Part shown: positions 45,481-54,257 of the stretch, one piece after another
Layout of the letters: every line of letters starts with the position of its first letter
How positions within the stretch are numbered: position 1 is the first letter of the stretch
NCBI RefSeq assembly: GCF_024199005.1
Contig: NZ_JANATA010000007.1
Span: 57,517-121,516, forward strand
Direction: 5' to 3'
DNA from: Opacimonas viscosa
Lineage (GTDB): Bacteria; Pseudomonadota; Gammaproteobacteria; Enterobacterales; Alteromonadaceae
DNA: 64,000 bases
The notes under the pieces: model-generated
Database searches by the model: none
Seen by the model: only the letters and a program-made list of their open reading frames with translations
What the model was told of the DNA's origin: nothing
Program-made: the position numbers and the translations under genes

Positions 45481-48400
45481 TTATTTGTTAGTTGTTATAC
45501 GTCTACTGATAACTAATAGTAAAGCAATCAAGCCAAACCATGACATAGAGCCACCAGAACCACCAGATGAGCCTCCATTGCTGGGAGGCGTACTGGGTGT
45601 CGCAACTACATTGACACGTACTGTGGCAGTAGCGGTATTATCCATATCAGAAATCGTATACGTTAAAGTCTCTGTACCACTGAACCCTGCTGCTGGTGTA
45701 TATGATAAGAAATTACCATTAATAGTGACACTACCACTCCCTGAGGTACTCACATCCGTAATAATTAAGTCAGCGGTATCGATATCACTATCATTGCCTA
45801 GCACGGTAATATTATTATTTGATGAATCCTGATTTACATTGGCTGTATCGTTGACTGCCGTAGGCGGATCATTTACCAATGTTACGGTGACTACTGCTGG
45901 GAATGGGTCACTCACTGTTGTTCCAGAAGTAAATACAATATCTACCACCAGAGTACCGTTGAAATTGTCCGCAGGTGTTATCGTGTTGCCGGCAACCGTG
46001 TAGTTAGTACCTGGTTGGATGACGAAACTGTCCACATCAAGGCTTGTTGTAAACTGCTCAGCAGAAATTGTGATAGATGTGTCCTCAACACCGCTAATAT
46101 CGCCCTGTCCAGTTACTAAAAGCTGTACTGGTGCGGCTTCAACTGTTACTACAGCCTCTGCGCTGCTCGTTAATGTACCGTCTGTTATGGTATATGAAAC
46201 GGTTTCAGTGCCAATAAAACCAAGAGCAGGAGTATATTCAATCCCTGGGCTGATAATATTGACTGAACCACCACCATCGCTGGTCGCTGCAGTAATCGTC
46301 AAGGTATCAGCATCGACATCTATGTCGTTTTCTAGGACGGTTAATAACGAATCTGTAGAGTCCACAATAACGGTAAAAGTATCATCATTGGCTACTGGCG
46401 CATCGTTTACATTAGTTACCGAAACGTTGGCAGCAAAATCCGGTGCAATTTCGCCATTACCACTAATCTGTACGTTGACGTCTAATGTACCAGTAAAATC
46501 AGTTGCAGGAGTAATTGTATTGCCAGTAAACGTATAGTTCGAGCCAGCTAATACGGTAAGGGTAGTTGCAGCTAGATTCGTAGTAAAGTCGCTTAAATTT
46601 AATGTCAGAGGAGTTTCTTCAGCCGTAGCAAGTAAACTTTGGCCCGTCACTGTTAGTGTTTCACCTTCGATTTGGCTCGAGAACACACCAGTATGAGTTG
46701 CATAAAATACATTATCTGAACAACGTACTTGCATAATATTAAAACGCTGCTGTGTCTCAGATGCTGGCAGGTTAACTTGGGCTGAACCTGTATTCGGTAA
46801 ACCGCTTGCTAGTGTCCGATCAAAGTTAATTCCGCTGTTAGTCGATAATACCACATCCACGCTGTTACAATTGATTGGAGCAAGGTTGGTTTGTGCAACA
46901 TCCCAACTCACCGTAATTGGGTTCTGGGTAAAACTATCATTGGCTTGGGGGCTGAGTAAGGTGAATGCAGCCCCAGTATCAACTACCGTTACTTGCATAC
47001 TATCTTGACCAACACCGCCTTGGCCATCACGTGCGATCAACACAAAATTCAACTCACGATTTGTTGCCGGTAAGGTTTCTCCGGTGAATGTAAATCCGGA
47101 GCTTAAATTACCTGTTCGAGTAAAGTTCAGGCTAGGGAAATAACGTTCAGGAGTAGAGCGCGGAGCATAAGCTCTAAATAATGGGCCAGTACCGTTATCT
47201 GTTTCTGCTTCTGCTCGGCTCTGTGCACCAACATTGCGTCTATCAGCTTGTTCCCAACTATAAGTCAACGCATCGCCATCGGTATCAGTAGCACTGCCTG
47301 TTAATCGAAAATATGTCTGCGCAGGAATAGTATAATCAGCACCTGCTTCAACTACTGGGAAGTTATTTGTATTGGCCGTTGCGGTTCCACAGTTCGCAAT
47401 CGTGAAGAAACCATCTTCAATCTCGGTAATTCGCTCATTGATTTCTTTGAGTGAGTGATGGTGGTAGTTGTCATGAACTTGGTTCGTTACATTTACTTCA
47501 CCACAAAGACCTGCATAACTCATGATGGTAGTTCCGGCACCTGGCTCAAATGCAGCCGTGTCCTCTCGATTACTTTCGCATGAGGAGACTGCGCCGTCAA
47601 AGGTATGGTTAGCACCAAATTGGTGGCCTAATTCATGGGCGACAAAATCTATCCAAAATGCATCACCGGTAGCTTGGTTACTTCCAGTAACACCATCTGC
47701 TTTGAATCCAGGTGAGCACAACGCACCTAATACAGCTAAACCTCCACCATCGGCGTTTACGATATGCCCTATGTCGTAGCCATTTACACCAAATTCAGCG
47801 TCCAAGACATTTTGATTTAAACTACCGTCATCAGAGTCATTCGCAAAAGGATCTGACGACGCATCCAAAAAGATGACATTATCGTTATTTTCAACCAATT
47901 GAAAATCAACGCCAAGCTCTACAGTGAATACTTCATTAAGTCGGTTAACCATACTGACGATTTCAGCCATGACTGACGATTTTTTTTCTGCATCACTGAG
48001 ATTTGCAGTAGTATCATAATGTTGTTCAGAGTACTCAGCTGCGGCAGACATGGCCAAACGATAGGTGTATTTCACATCATTATTTCTTGCTGCCCGCACA
48101 AATCGTTTCTTTTCTTTAGTACCCAAAATACCGTCCATACCATGACTTAAATCACGCACTTTGGGGGCATGTTTGGTAAATGCAGCTCGGGCTTTCGCTA
48201 ATTCAGTAGGAGTCACCGTATATGATTTATAAAGATTGGCTTGGGCTGGGTCAATATATACTTTGTGCATACCCGTTGCACTTGGATGACTAAACATCGC
48301 TCTAAAACCATTCGGACTCAGATCAAAGCGACCGGTAAGGTGCGGATTTTGTACATTGGTACCAATAAAAGATTGGATTTGTGGATAACGTGACGCTAAA

Positions 48401-48702
48401 CCTGGTGGTAATACTTTGGAAGGACGTAGATTAAAGGTTTCCAAAGTGCCATTTGGAGTGACCACTGTGACTTGTTTTTGTTGTTGAATTTGTTGTTTAA
48501 CCGTCGTGACATCCACAGCAAATAATGTTTCGTTTTGTAATTCTGGCGCACTGATTGGTTCAGCTAATTGCCATTGTTGTGTTGGGGTTATATTTGCGGG
48601 ACTGGCATGCGCTTGCACAGTATTAGCAAGTGCCAGAATTAATGTTGTACTTAATAAAGTCCGTTGAAAGACTTTTTGGTAAGGATTTGACGTATTTTTC
48701 AT
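45481..48702 (-). CDS. Secreted metzincin zinc metalloprotease with Ig/cadherin-like repeats and GlyGly-CTERM tail
   Basis: 1073 residues. Signal peptide, a ~200-residue propeptide, then a reprolysin-like domain with HELGHQFGANH (H356-H366; HExxHxxGxxH) and the Met-turn MSYAGLCG. A PKD/cadherin-like domain (VVEAGADYTIPAQ ... DGDALTYSWEQ) is followed by two Cadherin-like/VCBS-type units (VANDDTFTVIVDS, AVNDTANVNQDSS). The end, GGSSGGSGGS, a hydrophobic stretch and ISRR, is a GlyGly-CTERM signal processed by rhombosortase in type II secretion hosts. ATG 48702 is preferred over GTG 48717. It starts 41 bases after the permease gene on the same strand, in the ABC operon. Confidence 0.9.
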   Translation of the reverse strand: MKNTSNPYQKVFQRTLLSTTLILALANTVQAHASPANITPTQQWQLAEPISAPELQNETLFAVDVTTVKQQIQQQKQVTVVTPNGTLETFNLRPSKVLPPGLASRYPQIQSFIGTNVQNPHLTGRFDLSPNGFRAMFSHPSATGMHKVYIDPAQANLYKSYTVTPTELAKARAAFTKHAPKVRDLSHGMDGILGTKEKKRFVRAARNNDVKYTYRLAMSAAAEYSEQHYDTTANLSDAEKKSSVMAEIVSMVNRLNEVFTVELGVDFQLVENNDNVIFLDASSDPFANDSDDGSLNQNVLDAEFGVNGYDIGHIVNADGGGLAVLGALCSPGFKADGVTGSNQATGDAFWIDFVAHELGHQFGANHTFDGAVSSCESNREDTAAFEPGAGTTIMSYAGLCGEVNVTNQVHDNYHHHSLKEINERITEIEDGFFTIANCGTATANTNNFPVVEAGADYTIPAQTYFRLTGSATDTDGDALTYSWEQADRRNVGAQSRAEAETDNGTGPLFRAYAPRSTPERYFPSLNFTRTGNLSSGFTFTGETLPATNRELNFVLIARDGQGGVGQDSMQVTVVDTGAAFTLLSPQANDSFTQNPITVSWDVAQTNLAPINCNSVDVVLSTNSGINFDRTLASGLPNTGSAQVNLPASETQQRFNIMQVRCSDNVFYATHTGVFSSQIEGETLTVTGQSLLATAEETPLTLNLSDFTTNLAATTLTVLAGSNYTFTGNTITPATDFTGTLDVNVQISGNGEIAPDFAANVSVTNVNDAPVANDDTFTVIVDSTDSLLTVLENDIDVDADTLTITAATSDGGGSVNIISPGIEYTPALGFIGTETVSYTITDGTLTSSAEAVVTVEAAPVQLLVTGQGDISGVEDTSITISAEQFTTSLDVDSFVIQPGTNYTVAGNTITPADNFNGTLVVDIVFTSGTTVSDPFPAVVTVTLVNDPPTAVNDTANVNQDSSNNNITVLGNDSDIDTADLIITDVSTSGSGSVTINGNFLSYTPAAGFSGTETLTYTISDMDNTATATVRVNVVATPSTPPSNGGSSGGSGGSMSWFGLIALLLVISRRITTNK

Positions 48703-48743
48703 TGTTATTATTATCACTCTTTTGGGTTGTGTCAGACGATTGC

Positions 48744-50156
48744 TTACAAACGATTTGTTAAAGCATTTTGATAGCCTTTTATAGCAGGAATCAGGCTACA
48801 AATACAAGTAACGGCTAAAATCCCGAGTAAAATCACACTTGTGGATAATGTAAACAGGTTAAGTGTTAAATATAGACCTAATGTACTTGCGAGCCAACTT
48901 TGAAGGAAAAAAAGCACACCAGTGACACTGAATATACTGATCAGTATTGCCGTTATGACGATACCTAAAGCTTCTATTTGTAAGAGTAAAAAAATAGTTT
49001 TGGGCGCAGCGCCAATCGTCCTTAAAATAGCAATTTCTCGTGTTCTTTCACGCATCGATGCTAATAACATAGTGGCTAAACCGATACACGATGCAACTAC
49101 AATCAACCATGCGATACCAAGCAGCAACTTTTCGATAAAGCTAACTAATTGCCATAATTCATTTAAAACAATCCCAGGTAATATTGCAGACAGTGGGATA
49201 TCTTTATTTTGATTAATTTTTTGTTGTAAAGATAATACTGCAATTGGGTTGGTCAAACCCACATGAATCGCTGATATGGGTTCTGTCGCTGAGATTTCAT
49301 CCAGTGGATGTTGGGGATCCGGTGCTAGCGAAGTGAATCGATGTTCAGCTGAGTTATGGTGACCTGTATGATTGTGCGCATGTTTATCTCCATGTTTGTG
49401 CGGAGTCTCATGTTGATGAGCTGGCCGGTGGTCTGCATCAGCGTGCCTAGTTGTGGCTTTACGCATGGCGCTTTGGGTGAGTGCTATTTTCGGTGTAAAA
49501 CCTGATTGTTGTGTGTGTTTTTCTGTCCCATGTGCAGCTGCCAGTCCTTGCAGTGGAATATGGACCGTTTCATCAACTGGTGTACCGGTGGCGGCTAGGA
49601 TACCCACAACTTTCAACGGAAAATCTGTATGTTGTTTAAAACTAACGGAACCAAGTCCATGCGCTAAAATAATGCCGTCTAGCAAGGTATAACCTAATTT
49701 TTTAGCCACGGTTGCGCCCAATACTGCTTCATTACTAGCCGCAAAAGAACGCCCTTGGATGATTTGGAGTGGTTGATTCAAACCATATTGAAAATGTTGA
49801 AAAAAATCATTGGTGGTTCCCAGTACGCTAAAACCACGATGGGTATCACCAAGGCTGACCGGAATGGTCCATTCCACATGCTTATTTTGCGAGAGTAAAG
49901 AGCGAGTATTGTACGCCATACTCGACCCAATACTACCTTTGTGATAAACAGAAAATAACAGTAGGTTCAAAGCACCTGTCCGTGGCCCTACAATCAAATC
50001 TACACCAGATACAGTTCGCGTAAAGCTCGCTTTTGCTTGGTGGCGAATATGCTCAACAGTGAGTAATAAACTAATACTTATCGTCAGCGCAAATATAGTC
50101 AGCAAAACCGATGAGCGTCGATTTTTCAGACTTTCTACAGCCACTTTTATGAGCAT
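48744..50156 (-). CDS. FtsX/MacB-like ABC permease with a histidine-rich loop
   Basis: 470 residues. One N-terminal helix (SVLLTIFALTISISLLLTVEHI), a large periplasmic domain, and three C-terminal helices with the FtsX pattern (MRERTREIAILRTIGAAPKTIFLLLQIEALGI). Residues about 232-274 form a loop extremely rich in histidine (ADHRPAHQHETPHKHGDKH and more), which should bind zinc, nickel or copper. The ATG shares its A with the ATPase stop (TAATG), so the start is 50156, not the upstream 50189. With its ATPase it may act like MacB-type mechanotransmission systems; a metal link (compare Zrg-type zinc systems of Vibrio) is inferred. Confidence 0.85.
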   Translation of the reverse strand: MLIKVAVESLKNRRSSVLLTIFALTISISLLLTVEHIRHQAKASFTRTVSGVDLIVGPRTGALNLLLFSVYHKGSIGSSMAYNTRSLLSQNKHVEWTIPVSLGDTHRGFSVLGTTNDFFQHFQYGLNQPLQIIQGRSFAASNEAVLGATVAKKLGYTLLDGIILAHGLGSVSFKQHTDFPLKVVGILAATGTPVDETVHIPLQGLAAAHGTEKHTQQSGFTPKIALTQSAMRKATTRHADADHRPAHQHETPHKHGDKHAHNHTGHHNSAEHRFTSLAPDPQHPLDEISATEPISAIHVGLTNPIAVLSLQQKINQNKDIPLSAILPGIVLNELWQLVSFIEKLLLGIAWLIVVASCIGLATMLLASMRERTREIAILRTIGAAPKTIFLLLQIEALGIVITAILISIFSVTGVLFFLQSWLASTLGLYLTLNLFTLSTSVILLGILAVTCICSLIPAIKGYQNALTNRL

Positions 50157-50902
50157 TACTGGACTCCTTTTATTGACGTATTTGGCCACTCATTCAGTCC
50201 TGTATCTGCAGTTGATACTGCAGCCGTCGAGATATCATCGATATCGGCTAGATCGACCACTCGGTCAAACCCTTTAGTGAGTCTCATATCATGGCTGACA
50301 AATAACAAAGTACAGCAGGTCATGCGTTGTAATGTAAATAACGTTTCCATAAAACTCGTTTTAGCGGCTTCGTCTAGAGCAGACGTCGGTTCATCTACAA
50401 TTAATAATTTGGGGCGATTAATTAAGGCTCGTAAAATAGCGACACGTTGCTGTTGTCCAACACTCAAAGCGTTCGCTTTTTGTTGTTGTATCTCTGGTGA
50501 TAAACGCAGTGCCTGTAATAATTCATCGAGATAGGCTGTGTGCTGGGTTGGCGGATCTTGATGTGTAAAATGTTGGGCTAATTTGATATTGTCATAAACG
50601 GATAAGTAGTCGATTAAATTGAATTGTTGCAATACGACACCGATGTTGGCTGCGCGAAATCGATCTCTAGCACTTGCAGATAATGTGCTAATAGATTCTC
50701 CTAATACGTGAATTTGTCCACTTTGTGGCAGCAGCATACCGGTACATAATTGTAATAACGTACTCTTGCCACTACCTGAAGGTCCTCTGAGAAAGACCGT
50801 TGTTCCTGGTGCAATGACAAAAGAAGGGATCTGTAAAATGGGTTTGTCTGGCGCATAAGCAAAATGACAATTTTGAATGTTTATTGCTGCTAGTTTATCC
50901 AT
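50156..50902 (-). CDS. ABC transporter ATP-binding protein (LolD/MacB type)
   Basis: 248 residues. Walker A GPSGSGKSTLL, Q-loop region VVLQQFNLIDYLSVYDNI, signature LSVGQQQRVAI, Walker B LLIVDEPTSALD and the switch histidine in LLFVSHDMRL. Partner of the overlapping permease. ATG 50902 is chosen over a TTG at 50926; it overlaps the ybaK stop by eight bases, so ybaK, ATPase, permease and metalloprotease look like one operon. Confidence 0.92.
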   Translation of the reverse strand: MDKLAAINIQNCHFAYAPDKPILQIPSFVIAPGTTVFLRGPSGSGKSTLLQLCTGMLLPQSGQIHVLGESISTLSASARDRFRAANIGVVLQQFNLIDYLSVYDNIKLAQHFTHQDPPTQHTAYLDELLQALRLSPEIQQQKANALSVGQQQRVAILRALINRPKLLIVDEPTSALDEAAKTSFMETLFTLQRMTCCTLLFVSHDMRLTKGFDRVVDLADIDDISTAAVSTADTGLNEWPNTSIKGVQ

Positions 50903-51371
50903 ATCTAGGGATCCCAATATTTGCAAAAGTTGCTTGAGTAAGGTGTTGTAAATCAGTAGGTGCTAGACCTATTTCTAAGCCTCTTTTACCAGCACTCACG
51001 TAGATTTTAGCTAAGGAAGCGGCACTGTTATCTAAAACGGTTTGCAACGATACTTTTTGTCCTAGCGGACTGACTCCGCCTAAAATATAGCCTGTTTTTT
51101 TCGTCACTAACATCGGTTCCGCCATTTCAGCTTTTTTTACTCCACAATGTTTGGCTAAAGCTTTAAGTGAAACTTGGTGGTCTACAGGTATGATAGCTAC
51201 TACTAACTGCGCATCACAGTTTAGTATCAGTGTCTTGAAAACCTGCTCTGGTGGAAGTTGTAATTTTTCTGCAGCTTCTAACCCATACGCAGGGGCATTA
51301 GGAGTGTGTTTATAACTCAACACTTCATGTGGTATTTTTGCTTTTTTTAAGATGTTTAATGCAGGAGTCAT
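50895..51371 (-). CDS. ybaK: YbaK/EbsC-type aminoacyl-tRNA deacylase
   Basis: 158 residues. Hydrolyses misacylated Cys-tRNA(Pro) or related products, a translation-quality enzyme. Family blocks: LGLEAAEKL-like GLEAAEKLQLPPEQVFKTLI, the catalytic-lysine region, and TGYILGGVSPLGQKV. The ATG at 51371 is close to a GGAG. It is the first gene of the run leading into the ABC transporter, which it overlaps by eight bases; functional connection is unclear. Confidence 0.9.
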   Translation of the reverse strand: MTPALNILKKAKIPHEVLSYKHTPNAPAYGLEAAEKLQLPPEQVFKTLILNCDAQLVVAIIPVDHQVSLKALAKHCGVKKAEMAEPMLVTKKTGYILGGVSPLGQKVSLQTVLDNSAASLAKIYVSAGKRGLEIGLAPTDLQHLTQATFANIGIPRYG

Positions 51372-51483
51372 TAATTATACAACCTGTGTACTTATTTTCA
51401 TAAGACAATAAAGCCAGACATAGGTATGGCTTTCGGTTAAAGATAACGCATACTATCTGATTTAGGTGTCAGCACTAAAAGGC

Positions 51484-51924
51484 TCACCACTCTCCTGTAT
51501 TAGGCATACTTGCCCAAGGTTCTGCAGGCGCAAGATGCTCACCTTCTTGGAGTAATTCAATGGAGATCCCATCTGGAGAACGAACAAATGCCATGTGCCC
51601 ATCTCGAGGTGGACGATTAATAGTTACACCACCATCCATAAGTTTTTGACAAGTTGCATAGATGTCATCTACACGGTACGCCAAATGTCCAAAGTTTCTG
51701 CCACCAGTATATGTTTCTGGATCCCAGTTATAGGTCAGTTCAACACAAGGTGCGTTGGTTGTTTTTGCTTGCTCTGCATCATCAGGTGCAGCCAAGAAAA
51801 CAAGCGTAAAACGACCTTTTTCATGGTCGAAGCGATTCACTTCTACCAAGCCAAGCAAATCACAATAAAACGCCAGGGAAGCATCAAGATCTTTTACTCT
51901 AACCATCGTATGTAAGTAGCGCAT
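51484..51924 (-). CDS. gloA: Lactoylglutathione lyase (glyoxalase I)
   Basis: 146 residues. Converts the methylglyoxal-glutathione hemithioacetal to S-lactoylglutathione. Start [26 protein letters not shown] with metal ligand His5, then LELTYNW-like [25 protein letters not shown] (Glu and His ligands), and [12 protein letters not shown] with the last Glu ligand. Length is normal. It lies downstream of the holin gene with a 162-base gap that shows no clear terminator or coding sequence. Confidence 0.95.
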   Translation of the reverse strand: MRYLHTMVRVKDLDASLAFYCDLLGLVEVNRFDHEKGRFTLVFLAAPDDAEQAKTTNAPCVELTYNWDPETYTGGRNFGHLAYRVDDIYATCQKLMDGGVTINRPPRDGHMAFVRSPDGISIELLQEGEHLAPAEPWASMPNTGEW

Positions 51925-52086
51925 GTCGTTAATCCTTTTTTATTATCAATGAGTTGTAATCAACATTGTTAACTATGGTAAAGGGCTAAGCTATATTGCG
52001 CAAGGTACAAAGGTTTTCTTTATCGTACTTCAGTAAACCTCACTAAATATTTCGAGACTATGCAACGTTTTGTATTTGTGTTCGAT

Positions 52087-52752
52087 TTATTCGTTGAGAT
52101 AACGCGGGACAAATGTCCCATTTTGTTGTGCGTGTCTATATTGTTCCAGGCTAGGATTTTTCGTGAGTAACTCTGTATTTTTTTGCTTTTCCGTCTGATA
52201 TTTTATCAGCATTGTTTGGCTCAATTGTGCATACTCATTAGCAATAGGGTGGAGATTATCTCGGCTTTTACCCCGAATTTTTTCCCAAGTCCTAAAGCCA
52301 CCAATCCCTAATACACCTAATATGATGGGCATGAAAAGTTCTGTGTTCATATTGGGCAATTGATAATATTGCATGACGGTTTGGATTTGTTCGGCTGTCG
52401 CTGTTTTCAGCGCTGCAGCTCCCATTATGTTTTCTAAATCTACAGTGCGCATGATTAGCCAGCTACCAATAGGTTGGACCAGTGCCTCATAAGCCAGCCC
52501 CAATGCCCCTATCCAAATAATAGCTGGGCGTGCGCCAGCAACAAATATACTCACATGAGATGCTTGTTGGAGGTTGATTTGGAGTTGCATATGCTGCTCT
52601 TTTAGTTCCGCTAACAAGCTTTGTAGTTTAATCCGCATCTGTGCAGTCTCTACTTCTCCTCTTTCTTCATCGGAGGTAAATATTTGGTCCACTTGCTCGC
52701 CAATATTGGTAATCAGGTCATTCATAGATGGTAAATTAGCTAGCCACTTCAT
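52087..52752 (-). CDS. Three-TM holin-like protein (phage/GTA holin family)
   Basis: 221 residues. An N-terminal amphipathic, charged helical region (EERGEVETAQMRIKLQSLLAELKEQHMQLQ) is followed by membrane helices around SIFVAGARPAIIWIGALGLAYEALV, a second segment and LFMPIILGVLGIGGFRTWEK. This is the layout of 3TM holins found in phages and gene-transfer agents, which make the inner-membrane holes that let endolysins reach the wall. The start overlaps the endolysin gene by 17 bases. The C-terminal ~45 residues are hydrophilic and variable. Confidence 0.75.
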   Translation of the reverse strand: MKWLANLPSMNDLITNIGEQVDQIFTSDEERGEVETAQMRIKLQSLLAELKEQHMQLQINLQQASHVSIFVAGARPAIIWIGALGLAYEALVQPIGSWLIMRTVDLENIMGAAALKTATAEQIQTVMQYYQLPNMNTELFMPIILGVLGIGGFRTWEKIRGKSRDNLHPIANEYAQLSQTMLIKYQTEKQKNTELLTKNPSLEQYRHAQQNGTFVPRYLNE

Positions 52753-53317
52753 ATGGGTTTCCTTGAGTTAATCTAAAGGCGTTAGCTCTGCGTTGCCAGC
52801 CACGTTGAAAGACTTGTTGAGTGTGATCATGTGCAATAATTCGTTGATAAAAGTGGATTCTTTCGTCACATATTGCATCGACGAGTAAGATCCCTATGTT
52901 GTGATAACACCTATGTGCAGCTCTTGCGGTAGTGGGCCCACAAATACCATCAGCTTCAATACTAACGAGGTTACTGGCGTTCAAAACATGTTGTAGGATT
53001 TTTATTGCCCGTTTGGCCCCATGATTGACAGCCATATCAAAAATGACAGGTTGTAGAGCATCAGGTAGCAAAGCAATTTGTGGTTTATTAAAGAAGATTT
53101 CTTTGTAAATATGCGCGGCATTTTCTTCAGTTAGTTCACTGACATGTTGTGGGAAATTTTCGTCAGTGTTAGAACCACTTTGATGTTCTTGCGCCAGATA
53201 AGCGTCGAGTGTACTTTGGGTTACCCCATATTGGGTGGCACCTCCTTTGTCGTGTGGATGGTTACTCCAACCACCTTCAAAGGCTAAGGTTTTTTCTAAA
53301 ATTTGCGTAAATACCAT
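52736..53317 (-). CDS. GH108-type endolysin (peptidoglycan hydrolase)
   Basis: 193 residues, no signal peptide, so it needs a holin to cross the membrane. The GH108 N-terminal signature is clear: KTLAFEGGWSNHPHDKGGATQYGVT, with the catalytic Glu in FEGGW. The C-terminal region (ICDERIHFYQRI ... FQRGWQRRANAF) is the usual peptidoglycan-binding half. AAGGATGTGGAG precedes the ATG. It lies 102 bases downstream of yebG on the same strand and overlaps the holin gene by 17 bases, making a lysis cassette without other phage genes. Confidence 0.85.
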   Translation of the reverse strand: MVFTQILEKTLAFEGGWSNHPHDKGGATQYGVTQSTLDAYLAQEHQSGSNTDENFPQHVSELTEENAAHIYKEIFFNKPQIALLPDALQPVIFDMAVNHGAKRAIKILQHVLNASNLVSIEADGICGPTTARAAHRCYHNIGILLVDAICDERIHFYQRIIAHDHTQQVFQRGWQRRANAFRLTQGNPYEVAS

Positions 53318-53349
53318 TTGTACTCCACATCCTTATGTGAGTACAACAT

Positions 53350-53383
53350 GTCCCACATTCTACTTAAAGTATGGTAGTGGGAC
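53350..53383. repeat. Hairpin between yebG and the endolysin gene
   Basis: GTCCCAC (53350-53356) and GTGGGAC (53377-53383) are a perfect 7-bp inverted repeat with an inner TACTT/AAGTA dyad. No T-run follows on the minus strand, so it is not an evident terminator. Confidence 0.5.
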
Positions 53384-53419
53384 GATAGAGTGCAAATTTA
53401 CTTATCTAGCACTTTAGGA

Positions 53420-53710
53420 TTACTCGGCTTTAGCATCAATACTGACGATTTCAGCACTTTCTTCCTCTAATAAATTCTCCGCAGAAGTACCTCGGAAAAT
53501 TTTCTGTACGCTATCTTTTTGTTTGGCAATTAAGATACTTAACTCTTCAGCTACGTTATCGTCTAAAGTGATACCTTTTGCTTCTATATACATTGCTAGA
53601 TTATCAGCAATACTGAGCATTTTATCATACTGATCGGCTTCTTTTTTATCGGTAGTCACGAGTTTATCGACCCCTTTATGTTGCACGACATATTGTGTAA
53701 TAACAGCCAT
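53420..53710 (-). CDS. yebG: YebG family DNA damage-inducible protein
   Basis: 96 residues, the E. coli length. MAVITQYVVQHKGVDKLVTTDKKEADQYDKML matches YebG, a LexA-regulated SOS protein whose biochemical role is not settled. The C-terminal tail is acidic, as in the family. Start ATG 53710 is fixed by AGGAG eight bases upstream; the frame stays open further but would run into the LexA box and umuD. One LexA box lies 45 bases upstream. It is the first gene of an apparent yebG-endolysin-holin run. Confidence 0.93.
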   Translation of the reverse strand: MAVITQYVVQHKGVDKLVTTDKKEADQYDKMLSIADNLAMYIEAKGITLDDNVAEELSILIAKQKDSVQKIFRGTSAENLLEEESAEIVSIDAKAE

Positions 53711-53754
53711 ATTTGACTCCTGTTTAGCATGTACTTCTAAGTATACGTTATGCA

Positions 53755-53770
53755 CTGTATAAATCAACAG
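53755..53770 (-). promoter_or_regulatory. LexA (SOS) box for yebG
   Basis: CTGTATAAATCAACAG fits CTGT-N8-ACAG exactly. It lies 45 bases upstream of the yebG ATG. Confidence 0.82.
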
Positions 53771-53801
53771 TAAATATTTACAAAACCTTACTGATAATAT
53801 A

Positions 53802-53817
53802 CTGTATAAAAAAACAG
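53802..53817 (+). promoter_or_regulatory. LexA (SOS) box for umuDC
   Basis: CTGTATAAAAAAACAG fits CTGT-N8-ACAG exactly and extends to TACTG...CAGTA. It lies 15 bases before the umuD ATG, overlapping the promoter region. Confidence 0.87.
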
Positions 53818-53831
53818 TATTTGGAGGCGTT

Positions 53832-54257
53832 ATGCTACAAGTAATTCCCTTGGCTGCGCAGGCCGGTATCGCGGGCTTTGAGTCTCCAGCAGCGGAGTAC
53901 AAACAATTAGGATTGGATTTAGATGATCTGTTAATTGAGCATCCATCTGCCACATTTATCGGACAGGCCAAAGGTGACTCAATGACAGGGTATGGTATTT
54001 ATGACAACGATTTATTGATCGTTGATCGGGCTGCGCAAAAATCGACTTTAGATATCATTGTGGCAAATTTAAATGGTGTTTTTGTGTGCAAATTGTTTGA
54101 CCGCAAAGCTATGGTGCTTTTATCCGCAGCAGAGTTTCACGATCCTTATGCGTTGGGTCAAGGAGATGTGTTCGATGAAGAAGGTATAGTGGTACGTTCG
54201 ATTCGCATGCACCGCACTTCACGTAAAGTGAACCAGCATTTAGCGGACGTTGGCTAA
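53832..54257 (+). CDS. umuD: UmuD, autocleaved subunit of DNA polymerase V
   Basis: 141 residues. Self-cleavage, stimulated by RecA, yields UmuD' which joins UmuC for translesion synthesis. AGFESPAAEY aligns with the E. coli cleavage site, giving A14-G15. Catalytic S50 in GDSM and K87 in FVCKLF are both present at E. coli spacing. The arm before the cleavage site is about ten residues shorter than in E. coli. GGAGG lies before the ATG. The stop overlaps umuC as TAATG. Confidence 0.95.
   Translation: MLQVIPLAAQAGIAGFESPAAEYKQLGLDLDDLLIEHPSATFIGQAKGDSMTGYGIYDNDLLIVDRAAQKSTLDIIVANLNGVFVCKLFDRKAMVLLSAAEFHDPYALGQGDVFDEEGIVVRSIRMHRTSRKVNQHLADVG

Noticed and set aside
52087..53317. Prophage region
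   Set aside because: Only holin and endolysin are present; no integrase, terminase, capsid, tail or attachment repeats are seen and the flanks are ordinary chromosomal genes.
53711..53971. Longer version of yebG starting at 53971
   Set aside because: It would cross both LexA boxes and overlap umuD. The ATG at 53710 has AGGAG and matches the E. coli YebG start.
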